From NCBI GenBank assembly GCA_002362385.1, contig DEUB01000055.1, positions 67,538 through 131,537 on the forward strand: DNA of 64,000 nucleotides, written 5' to 3'. This document shows, piece by piece, positions 42,138-49,664 of this stretch. The DNA comes from Lachnospiraceae bacterium UBA3273. GTDB taxonomy: Bacteria > Bacillota > Clostridia > Lachnospirales > Lachnospiraceae. Numbering within the stretch: the stretch's first letter is position 1; each line of letters opens with the position of its first letter. Made by a program: the position numbers and the translations under genes. Under the pieces are notes generated by a model. It did not search any database. It had not been told where the DNA came from and saw only the letters and a list, made by a program, of their open reading frames with translations.

Positions 42138-42979
42138 ACGATCTCTTCCGTCGTTTTCGGCCTGTTCATGGAATAAAGATGGATCCCGTCCGCGCCGTAT
42201 TTTTTTAGATCCAATATCTGTCTTATGGCATAATCTATCCCGGCCTTTTTCATGTCTTCCGGGTTTTCTCCGTATTTGGCAACAAGGTCTGAAAATGCTT
42301 TTGGTATAGAGGTCCCCGACAGGGAAATAGTAGTTGCTACCTGCTTCGTAGAAGTAATGGGCATAATGCCTGCGCAGATGGGTACGCTGATGCCGGCCGT
42401 CTGGCAGCTTTCCTGAAATTCATAAAAAACATCATTGTCCATAAACAGCTGTGTAATGAGAAAATCGCAGCCGCATTCAACTTTTTCCTTTAATCTTGCA
42501 AGGTCGGCCCGTTTGCTCATGGCTTCGAAATGTTTTTCGGGATAGCATGCGCCGGTAATCTGCAAAGAAGTCCTTGATTTTAAATAGGAAACCAATTCGT
42601 TGGCATAGGCAAAATCCCGGCTTTCATATTGCTCGTCCGTCATGTAGGCAGGACGGTCGCCTCTTAAGGCAAGCACATGATTTACATTAGCAGAGGCTAA
42701 TTCTTCGCATACCTTGTCGATATCTTCCTTTTTATTTCCAACACAGGTCATATGGGCCAGAGCATTTATGTGGAGCGTATTTTGAATATAGGAAGCGATT
42801 TCCACCGTCTTCTTGGAACGGCTTCCGCCTGCGCCGTAGGTTACGGAAATGAAATCAGGCTGTAACGTGCTTAGTTTGTCCAAGGTTGCATAAACGCTCT
42901 CGAATTCGTCATCCTTTTTCGGTGGAAAGACCTCAAAGGAAAGAGTGGGTTTCTTTGTTGTAAAAATATCTTTAATCAT
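42122..42979 (-). CDS. metF: 5,10-methylenetetrahydrofolate reductase
   Basis: 285 aa TIM-barrel flavoprotein that makes 5-methyl-THF for methionine synthesis. Motifs: 'SFEVFPPK', 'FISVTYGAGGS', 'HMTCVGNKKEDI', 'VLALRGDRP', 'FLITQLFMDNDVFYEF', 'PICAGIMPITS'. Length is typical. Its promoter on the minus strand is at 43100-43072. No SAM riboswitch or T-box was seen in the about 90-nt leader. It is the only minus-strand gene between 35911 and 64000. Confidence 0.96.
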   Translation of the reverse strand: MIKDIFTTKKPTLSFEVFPPKKDDEFESVYATLDKLSTLQPDFISVTYGAGGSRSKKTVEIASYIQNTLHINALAHMTCVGNKKEDIDKVCEELASANVNHVLALRGDRPAYMTDEQYESRDFAYANELVSYLKSRTSLQITGACYPEKHFEAMSKRADLARLKEKVECGCDFLITQLFMDNDVFYEFQESCQTAGISVPICAGIMPITSTKQVATTISLSGTSIPKAFSDLVAKYGENPEDMKKAGIDYAIRQILDLKKYGADGIHLYSMNRPKTTEEIVRAVM

Positions 42980-43071
42980 TTTAACGGCTCCTGTTTCTAA
43001 ATATTAGTACGGAATCAATCAGTGTTTTTTGCAATTTCAATTCCGCTTTTTCTTGTGTTTCAAACGCTATT

Positions 43072-43100
43072 ATTGTATCATGATAGTAATTGGTTTGCAA
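43072..43100 (-). promoter_or_regulatory. metF promoter
   Basis: On the minus strand, TTGCAA (43100-43095), 17-bp spacer, TACAAT (43077-43072). The opposite strand has a TATAAT at 43134-43139 that may serve the moxR-like gene, but without a good -35. Confidence 0.8.
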
Positions 43101-43270
43101 AGGAAACGGATATATGATTTTCTAATTGTTGGATATAATCAAAAACTATAGCAAAGCAAAAAGAACGCAATGCAATGTATAACCAAGATAGCAATATGGA
43201 CAGTTGCAGCGCTCCGATTTTGGAGTTTTACAATTGTCCCAAATATAAATAACCAAGAGAGGAACAGAAT

Positions 43271-44083
43271 ATGGAGACAAATTTTAATTCCACCGCCGAT
43301 TATGTTGCAAGTCCGGAGCTTCTTGCAAGTGTAAATGTGGCGATCGCATTGGAGAAACCCTTATTGATAAAAGGAGAACCGGGAACCGGTAAGACCATGC
43401 TTGCCCAGGCGGTTGCCAATTCTTTGGGAAAGAAGCTGATCATCTGGAATATCAAATCCACCACCAAGGCCCAGGACGGTCTGTATATGTACGACACCAT
43501 CCAGCGTTTATATGACGGACAGTTTGGGGAGGAAGGCGTAGACGATATTTCCCGTTATATCAAGCTGGGAAAACTGGGAGAGGCTTTTGAAGACGAGGAG
43601 CAGGTCATCCTTCTGATCGATGAAATTGATAAAGCGGATCTGGAGTTCCCCAACGACCTTTTGTGGGAGCTTGACCAGATGGAATTTTATATTCATGAGA
43701 CAAAGCGCACGGTAAAGGCGAAACAGAGGCCTATCGTCATCATTACATCCAATGCGGAAAAAGAACTGCCGGATGCCTTTTTGCGCCGCTGTATTTTCCA
43801 TTATATTGATTTCCCTGACGAAACGTTAATGGAGCAGATCGTTAAGACCCACTATCCCGATGTGGAGGCAAACTTATTAAAGAATGCCATGGATGTATTT
43901 TACCAGATCCGCTCTATCCGGGATATTCGTAAGAAACCCAGCACTTCCGAGCTGATCGACTGGATCAACGCTTTGCAGTTAAACGGCATCGAGCCGGAGA
44001 GGATCAGGGCGGAGCTGCCCTTTGTAGGTGTTGTTGTGAAAAAGGATGAAGATTTGGAGACGGTAAAGCATTATGTTCAGTAA
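43271..44083 (+). CDS. MoxR-type AAA+ ATPase
   Basis: 270 aa. Walker A 'KGEPGTGKTMLAQAVA', Walker B 'VILLIDEIDKADLEFPNDLLWELDQMEF', sensor 1 'PIVIITSNAEKELPDAFLRRC'. MoxR ATPases work with von Willebrand A proteins as chaperones for metal-cofactor insertion or complex assembly. The gene overlaps the VWA gene by 11 bp. No obvious client enzyme is adjacent; spoIVA follows but is separately expressed. Confidence 0.93.
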   Translation: METNFNSTADYVASPELLASVNVAIALEKPLLIKGEPGTGKTMLAQAVANSLGKKLIIWNIKSTTKAQDGLYMYDTIQRLYDGQFGEEGVDDISRYIKLGKLGEAFEDEEQVILLIDEIDKADLEFPNDLLWELDQMEFYIHETKRTVKAKQRPIVIITSNAEKELPDAFLRRCIFHYIDFPDETLMEQIVKTHYPDVEANLLKNAMDVFYQIRSIRDIRKKPSTSELIDWINALQLNGIEPERIRAELPFVGVVVKKDEDLETVKHYVQ

Positions 44084-45281
44084 ATTCTTTTATGAATTGA
44101 AGGCTAAGGGCCTGGATGTATCCTTAAGCGAATGGCTGACGCTGCATGCCGCCCTTGACAAAGGCCTTGCAAACAGTTCTTTAACGGAATTTTATTATTT
44201 ATCCCGCAGTATCCTCGTAAAGAGCGAGACGGATTTTGACAAATTCGATACCGCCTTTATGGAGCATTTCAAGGATGTGGAAAAGGATACGGAAGTGGGC
44301 GCCGAAATGATGCGCTGGCTGGACAAATCCGAGGAGATGAAGGCCCTTCTTGAAAAGGAAGAAAAGAAGTGGCTGGATACGCCCCAGGAGGAAGTCCAGG
44401 TGGACAAGGAAGACGTGGAGACAAAGTTTAAGGAGCGTCTGCGGGATCAGGACAGCGAGCACAACGGCGGTAATTTCTGGATCGGGACTATGGGAAAGAC
44501 TGCCTTTGGCAACAGCGGTAATTTTGTGGGCGGTATCCGTGTGGGAGGAGCGCCGGGCAACCAGAGCGCCTTTGAAGTGATCGGCGCCAGAAAATACCGG
44601 GATTTTCGCCATGACAGGATTTTAGACAACAGGCAGTTTCAGGCTGCTTTTCGGAAGCTCCGCCAGTATTCTACCAGATTGGATATTCCAAAGACGGAGC
44701 TTGATTTAGACGGGACCATTGACAAGACCTGCAATAACGGAGGTCTTTTGGAAATCATCATGGAAAAGCCCCGCAAAAATGCGGTAAAGCTTCTGTTGCT
44801 GATGGATTCCGGCGGAACCATGATCCCTTATACCTCTTTGATGAACCGATTGTTTCACGCGGTCAATAAGTCCAATCATTTTAAGGATGTAAAGTGTTAC
44901 TATTTTCATAACTGTATTTATTCCAAGGTCTATAAAACGCCGGAGTGTGAAAACGGTGACTGGGTGGATACGGAATGGATGTTCCGCAATTTGGATAGCG
45001 ATTATAAGGTGTTGATCGTGGGAGACGCGGCCATGGCGCCGGAGGAGCTGTATTCCGAGACCGGCAATTACAGAGGGCCTAACGGCGGACTGTCCGGCTG
45101 GGACTGGCTGAACCTTATGAAGAAGCATTACAAGAAGATCGTCTGGATGAACCCCAAGATGTCGCCAAGGCCTGCACCGTGGCGTGAGGCGGAAACGGCT
45201 ATCGGAAAGCTGCTTCCCATGTATCTTTTATCGGTAGACGGCTTAAATGAAGCCATGGTAGAACTGATGCGCAAGAAGTAG
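44073..45281 (+). CDS. VWA-domain (CoxE-like) protein
   Basis: 402 aa. N-terminal helical region 'FFYELKAKGLDVSLSEWLTLHAALDKGL' typical of CoxE/VWA partners of MoxR, an acidic middle (about 75-135), and a C-terminal VWA fold with a modified MIDAS 'LLLLMDSGGTM', plus 'NHFKDVKCYYFHNCIY' and 'DYKVLIVGDAAMAPEEL'. The canonical D-x-S-x-S reads D-S-G-G-T, so metal binding may be altered. Overlap with the ATPase gene implies a stoichiometric complex. Confidence 0.9.
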   Translation: MFSKFFYELKAKGLDVSLSEWLTLHAALDKGLANSSLTEFYYLSRSILVKSETDFDKFDTAFMEHFKDVEKDTEVGAEMMRWLDKSEEMKALLEKEEKKWLDTPQEEVQVDKEDVETKFKERLRDQDSEHNGGNFWIGTMGKTAFGNSGNFVGGIRVGGAPGNQSAFEVIGARKYRDFRHDRILDNRQFQAAFRKLRQYSTRLDIPKTELDLDGTIDKTCNNGGLLEIIMEKPRKNAVKLLLLMDSGGTMIPYTSLMNRLFHAVNKSNHFKDVKCYYFHNCIYSKVYKTPECENGDWVDTEWMFRNLDSDYKVLIVGDAAMAPEELYSETGNYRGPNGGLSGWDWLNLMKKHYKKIVWMNPKMSPRPAPWREAETAIGKLLPMYLLSVDGLNEAMVELMRKK

Positions 45282-45332
45282 CAGAAGTAAAACGAGTTGA
45301 AAATAAGATTTCCATACCAAACCGGGCTGTTG

Positions 45333-45361
45333 GAATAATTAAAAATCCCCCTGCATATATT
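45333..45361 (+). promoter_or_regulatory. Possible SigE-type promoter of spoIVA
   Basis: GAATAATT at 45333-45340, 13-bp spacer, CATATATT at 45354-45361, resembling the mother-cell SigE boxes (-10 CATACAMT). Bacillus spoIVA is SigE-dependent. Predicted transcription start is about 45368. Confidence 0.45.
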
Positions 45362-45388
45362 TTACCAGTATATACAAGGGGGTTTTTT
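45347..45388 (+). terminator. Hairpin plus T6 whose 3' arm is the spoIVA ribosome binding site
   Basis: CCCCC (45347-45351) pairs with GGGGG (45378-45382); the stem continues through TG/CA and ATATA/TATAT with one bulge and one mismatch, and T6 (45383-45388) runs directly into ATG 45389. It can terminate moxR/VWA transcripts, and in read-through RNA it would bury the AAGGGGG of spoIVA. Confidence 0.75.
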
Positions 45389-46861
45389 ATGGACAATTTT
45401 CAGTTATACAAGGACATCAGCAAAAGAACCGGAGGAGAGCTTTATTTAGGTGTGGTAGGACCTGTCAGAAGCGGCAAATCCACCTTTATCAAACGGTTTA
45501 TGGATGTGTGCGTTGTGCCCAATATGGCGGATGATTATACGAAAAAGCTGGTGGTGGATGAACTTCCCCAGAGTGCGGCGGGAAAGACCATTACGACGAC
45601 GGAGCCGAAATTCGTACCCAAAGAGGCGGCAAAAATCTCATTGGATAATGATATAGAGGTAAAGGTACGTCTGATCGACTGTGTGGGCTATATGGTGGAA
45701 GGAGCCAGCGGCCATATGGAAAACGATGCGGAAAGAATGGTAAAAACGCCATGGTTTGAAGATGAGATTCCCTTTACCCAGGCGGCGGAGGTGGGAACCA
45801 GAAAGGTTATTTATGATCATTCCACCATTGGCATTGTCATTACCACCGACGGAAGCTTTACGGATATTCCTGCGGAAAACTACATACCGGCAACAGAGCG
45901 CACCATTATGGAATGTAAGCAGCTTAAGAAGCCTTTCGTGGTGCTTGTGAATACGGAAAGGCCTCAGTCAAAAGAGGCGGTGGAACTTTCTGCCGGCATC
46001 AGTGAAAAGTTTGACGTGACGGCTCTTCCCATGAACCTCGCCCAGCTCAAAAAAGAGGATATGGAAACTTTGCTTTCGGAGATCCTGCTGGAATTTCCCA
46101 TATCCAGGATTGAATTTTACATGCAGGGCTTTGTGGAAATGCTTCCTCCAAGCCATCCGTTAAAGATGGAACTGACAGAGCAGATCAAGGAGCAGATGAG
46201 CCGGTATAACTGCATGAAGGATCTGATGGAGCATCCGGTCACGTTAGAGAGCAAGTACATTAAGAAAATGAAGACCGATTCGGTCAATATGGCGGACGGC
46301 TCCGTGCGGATCGATCTGACCATTGCGGACGAATGCTATTATGAACTGTTAAGCGATATGCTGGGAGAGGAGATCACGTCGGAATACCAGTTCTTTGGAA
46401 AGCTGCGCAGTTTAGCGTCCGTATCCAGGGAATATGAAAGCGTACTGCCGGCAATTACCATGGTAAGGCAGAAGGGCTACGGGGTCATGAAACCGAAACG
46501 GGATGAAATTACCCTTGGCAAACCGGAGGTCATCAAGCATGGCAATAAATTCGGCGTCAAGATGAAGGCGGAAAGCCCTTCGGTACATTTGATCCGCGCC
46601 AATATCGAAACGGAGATCGCACCCATTGTAGGCACTAAGGAACAGGCGGAGGATCTGATCCGTTATATAGAAGATGCGGACAATGAAGAAGGCAGTATCT
46701 GGGAGACCAACATTTTCGGAAAGAGCATTGAGCAGCTGGTGGAGGACGGCATACAGAGCAAGCTCTCCATGATAGGGGATGAAAGCCAGATCAAGCTTCA
46801 GGATTCCATGCAGAAGATCGTTAATGACACCACCGGCGGGCTGGTTTGCATTATTATATAA
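45389..46861 (+). CDS. spoIVA: Stage IV sporulation protein A
   Basis: 490-aa ATPase that polymerises on the forespore surface as the basement layer of the coat and also supports cortex formation. Walker A 'VGPVRSGKSTFIKRFMD' (23-39), then 'LIDCVGYMVEGASGHMENDAERMVKTPWFEDEIPFTQAAEVGTRKVI', 'HSTIGIVITTDGS', 'FVVLVNTERP', and the C-terminal 'SLPGLVCIII-type' end reading T-T-G-G-L-V-C-I-I-I. Length matches Bacillus SpoIVA. Marks the organism as a true endospore former. Control elements are described at 45333-45388. Confidence 0.98.
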   Translation: MDNFQLYKDISKRTGGELYLGVVGPVRSGKSTFIKRFMDVCVVPNMADDYTKKLVVDELPQSAAGKTITTTEPKFVPKEAAKISLDNDIEVKVRLIDCVGYMVEGASGHMENDAERMVKTPWFEDEIPFTQAAEVGTRKVIYDHSTIGIVITTDGSFTDIPAENYIPATERTIMECKQLKKPFVVLVNTERPQSKEAVELSAGISEKFDVTALPMNLAQLKKEDMETLLSEILLEFPISRIEFYMQGFVEMLPPSHPLKMELTEQIKEQMSRYNCMKDLMEHPVTLESKYIKKMKTDSVNMADGSVRIDLTIADECYYELLSDMLGEEITSEYQFFGKLRSLASVSREYESVLPAITMVRQKGYGVMKPKRDEITLGKPEVIKHGNKFGVKMKAESPSVHLIRANIETEIAPIVGTKEQAEDLIRYIEDADNEEGSIWETNIFGKSIEQLVEDGIQSKLSMIGDESQIKLQDSMQKIVNDTTGGLVCIII

Positions 46862-46888
46862 AGACGAGGTAATTGCTGTAAAATTTTC

Positions 46889-46917
46889 TTCAAATCCCCC
46901 CTTTTTTATGGTATGCT
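46889..46917 (+). promoter_or_regulatory. punA promoter with extended -10
   Basis: TTCAAA at 46889-46894, 17-bp spacer, TATGCT at 46912-46917 preceded by TGG (extended -10). Confidence 0.5.
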
Positions 46918-46948
46918 AGGCTATATATCATAAAGAAGGGGTGTTTTT

Positions 46949-47773
46949 ATGAATCAGGTATACGAAAAAGTAAATAATTGTTTAAAGAGTGTGAGGAAGG
47001 TAACGGATTTTGTACCCAAGGTAGCCATTGTGCTGGGATCGGGACTGGGCGACTATGCCGATGACATTAAAGTGGAGGCGGAAATTGACTATCATGATAT
47101 TGAGGGATTTCCGGTTTCTACCGTACCGGGCCATGCGGGGAAATTTATTTTCGGCTATGTGGGTTCTGTTCCCGTTGTGTGCATGAAGGGAAGAGTCCAT
47201 TATTATGAGGGATATGATATATCGGACGTGGTCCTGCCCACAAGGCTTATGAAAATGATGGGAGCGGAAATTTTGTTTTTGACCAATGCTTCCGGCGGAA
47301 TCAATAAGAGCTTTAAAGCGGGTTCCTTTATGATGCTCACGGACCATATTTCCACATTCGTGCCCAATCCGTTAATGGGACCCAATATTGAAGAGTTTGG
47401 GACAAGATTCCCGGATATGAGCCATGTCTATGATGAAGAATTACAGGATATTTTGCGCAAGACGGCAAAGGAAAATGATATTCCTTTAAATGAAGGCGTG
47501 TATATCCAGTTTACAGGTCCGTCCTTTGAATCCCCTGCGGAGATCAGAATGGCAAAGACTCTTGGTGCTGATGCGGTAGGAATGTCAACGGTTGTGGAGG
47601 CGATTGCGGCTAACCATATGGGAATGCGTATCTGCGGCGTATCCTGCGTCTGCAATCTGGCTGCGGGAATTTCTCCCACGCCCCTGACCCACGACGAGGT
47701 ACAGCAGGCGGCAAATGAAGCGGCGCCCAAATTCAAGAAGCTTTTGACAGAATCCGTGAAAAAATTTGTTTAA
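46949..47773 (+). CDS. punA: Purine nucleoside phosphorylase I
   Basis: 274-aa trimeric-type PNP cleaving inosine/guanosine with phosphate. Motifs: 'AIVLGSGLGDYA', 'FPVSTVPGHAGKFIFGYVG', 'VVCMKGRVHYYEGYD', 'LFLTNASGGINKSFKAG', 'YIQFTGPSFESPAEIRMAKTLGADAVGMSTVVEAIAANHMGM' and 'VCNLAAGISPTPLTHDEV'. AAGAAGGGG precedes the ATG. It starts a nucleoside-salvage run with cdd and an MTA/SAH deaminase-like gene. Confidence 0.96.
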   Translation: MNQVYEKVNNCLKSVRKVTDFVPKVAIVLGSGLGDYADDIKVEAEIDYHDIEGFPVSTVPGHAGKFIFGYVGSVPVVCMKGRVHYYEGYDISDVVLPTRLMKMMGAEILFLTNASGGINKSFKAGSFMMLTDHISTFVPNPLMGPNIEEFGTRFPDMSHVYDEELQDILRKTAKENDIPLNEGVYIQFTGPSFESPAEIRMAKTLGADAVGMSTVVEAIAANHMGMRICGVSCVCNLAAGISPTPLTHDEVQQAANEAAPKFKKLLTESVKKFV

Positions 47774-47834
47774 GGTTCCAAATGTTTTCGTAAAAATTTT
47801 ATGAAAGTTTTGTAATGAAGACAGGAGGCATGAC

Positions 47835-48254
47835 ATGACGGACCGTAAGACAAAAATAAATTTAATGGAGAAAGCAATAGAAGCGAGAAAGCATTCCTAT
47901 GCGCCTTACTCCGGTTATACGGTGGGAGCGGCGCTGCTTTGCGAAGACGGCAGCATTGTCACGGGATGTAATGTGGAGAATGCCTCTTATGGCGCCACCA
48001 GCTGCGGGGAAAGGACGGCGGCATTTAAGGCCGTCAGCGAAGGGAAGAGACGTTTTCTTGCCATAGCCATTGCGGGCGGAAAAGAGGGAGATACGGACTA
48101 TGCCTGTCCCTGCGGGATATGCAGACAGGTCCTGCGGGAGTTTTCCGATCCAAAGCAGATGGAGGTCTTTATCTGTAAAAGTACAGGGAATTATAAGGAA
48201 ATGACTTTGGAAGCACTACTGCCGGAATCATTCGGGCCGGAAAATCTGCAATAA
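47835..48254 (+). CDS. cdd: Cytidine deaminase
   Basis: 139-aa tetrameric Zn enzyme converting cytidine and deoxycytidine to uridine forms. 'YSGYTVGAALLCEDGSIVTGCNVENASYGATSCGERTAAFKAV' contains the first Zn Cys and catalytic Glu (C-G-E-R); 'CPCGICRQVLREF' gives the other two Zn Cys. AGGAGG is 6 bases before ATG 47835. Confidence 0.97.
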   Translation: MTDRKTKINLMEKAIEARKHSYAPYSGYTVGAALLCEDGSIVTGCNVENASYGATSCGERTAAFKAVSEGKRRFLAIAIAGGKEGDTDYACPCGICRQVLREFSDPKQMEVFICKSTGNYKEMTLEALLPESFGPENLQ

Positions 48255-48353
48255 GTTCTTAAGCAGGAGGGGAACATGAACACATAATAAAAAGAGGCTG
48301 AAAATATATTTATGCCCCTTAATGCCGTAATAAAGGAGAAAGGAACGGACAAA

Positions 48354-49661
48354 ATGAACATCAGATTTTATAACGCAAAAATTTTAACCATGGAAGAGCC
48401 GGTACAGATCATAGAAGGAGAACTGTGGGTAGGCGGCACGACGATCCTTTATGCAGGAGACGGTGCGGACAAGGATAAAGTCTATGAGAAAAACGGGAAC
48501 CACCCGGTTATCTGGGACAGGGAGATCGATTGTAAAGGAAATCTTTTGATGCCGGGCTTTAAGGATGCCCACACCCATTCCGCCATGACCCTGCTTCGTT
48601 CTTATGCGGATGATATGCCCCTTCAGGACTGGCTGAATAAGCAGGTATTTCCCGTTGAGGCAAAAATGGGATATGACGACATCTATCATCTGACAAAGCT
48701 CGCCGTATTGGAATATCTATCAAGCGGTATCACAGGGGTCATGGAAATGTATTTGGATCCCTATGCCATTCAGGAGGCCTTCAATGAATGCGGCATGAGG
48801 AATGTCCAGGTCAGCGGCATCAATAATTTCGGCCCTTCCTTGGAGGAAATGGAGAAACGGTACTTATCCCTTAACGGAAAGAACGAATTATCTTCCTTTA
48901 TGCTGGGATTTCATGCGGAATATACCTGTACGAAGGAACTGCTGGAAAATATCGGGGCAATGGCCCATAAGTATAAGGCGCCCGTGTTTACCCACAATTC
49001 GGAAACGGCGCTGGAGGTAAAAGAGTGCAGAGAACGCTATGGCGTATCCCCTACGGTGCTTTTTGAACAACTGGGGATCTATGATTTCGGCGGCGGCGGT
49101 TACCACTGCGTACACATGTGCGACGAAGACTTTGAAGTATTCAAAAAGCGAAATTTGATCGCGGTTACCAATCCTGCTTCCAATCTAAAGCTGGCCAGCG
49201 GTATTGCGCCAATTTCCAGGTACTTAAAGGAAGGGATCCCTGTTGCCATCGGCACGGACGGACCGGCAAGCAACAACTGTCTGGATATGTTCAGGGAAAT
49301 GTTTTTGGTAACGGGACTTGCCAAATACCGTGATGAGGACGCTTCCAGTACGGATGCCTTGGAAGTGCTTAAGATGGCTACGGTAAACGGGGCAAAGGCA
49401 ATGGGATGGAAGGACTGTGAGACCTTAACGCCCGGCAGCAGGGCGGATCTGATCATGATCGATCTGAACCAGCCCAATATGCAGCCTGTCCACAATATTT
49501 CCAAAAACATCGTTTATGCCGGCAGCAAGCAGAATGTGAAGATGACCATGATCAACGGAAAAGTATTATATGAAGACGGTAATTTTTACATCGGGACAGA
49601 ACCGGAAGAGATTTATAAAAAATGTAATGAAATTTCCAGGAAACTGGAACTGGAGGCATAG
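48354..49661 (+). CDS. Amidohydrolase, probable 5'-methylthioadenosine/S-adenosylhomocysteine deaminase
   Basis: 435-aa metal-dependent TIM-barrel deaminase. Metal motif H-x-H in 'LMPGFKDAHTHSAMTLLRSYADDMPLQDWL', then 'HAEYTCTKELL', 'VFTHNSETALEVKECRERYG', 'YHCVHMCDEDFEVF', 'NPASNLKLASGIAPI' and 'VAIGTDGPASNNCLDMFREM', the set typical of MtaD/SsnA relatives. Start ATG 48354 is 8 bases from AAAGGAA; the frame continues up to 48312 without a site. Nucleoside-salvage neighbours support an adenosine-derivative substrate; the exact one is unproven. Confidence 0.88.
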   Translation: MNIRFYNAKILTMEEPVQIIEGELWVGGTTILYAGDGADKDKVYEKNGNHPVIWDREIDCKGNLLMPGFKDAHTHSAMTLLRSYADDMPLQDWLNKQVFPVEAKMGYDDIYHLTKLAVLEYLSSGITGVMEMYLDPYAIQEAFNECGMRNVQVSGINNFGPSLEEMEKRYLSLNGKNELSSFMLGFHAEYTCTKELLENIGAMAHKYKAPVFTHNSETALEVKECRERYGVSPTVLFEQLGIYDFGGGGYHCVHMCDEDFEVFKKRNLIAVTNPASNLKLASGIAPISRYLKEGIPVAIGTDGPASNNCLDMFREMFLVTGLAKYRDEDASSTDALEVLKMATVNGAKAMGWKDCETLTPGSRADLIMIDLNQPNMQPVHNISKNIVYAGSKQNVKMTMINGKVLYEDGNFYIGTEPEEIYKKCNEISRKLELEA

Positions 49662-49664
49662 GGA

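Noticed and set aside
42980..43070. SAM riboswitch or T-box ahead of metF
   Set aside because: The leader is short and AT-rich, with no specifier-loop or S-box conserved segments.
43095..43139. Promoter for the moxR-like gene
   Set aside because: TATAAT at 43134 is good, but the base run 17 bp upstream is not a -35 box; TTGCAA at 43095 is 12 bp from TATGAT and belongs to metF on the other strand.
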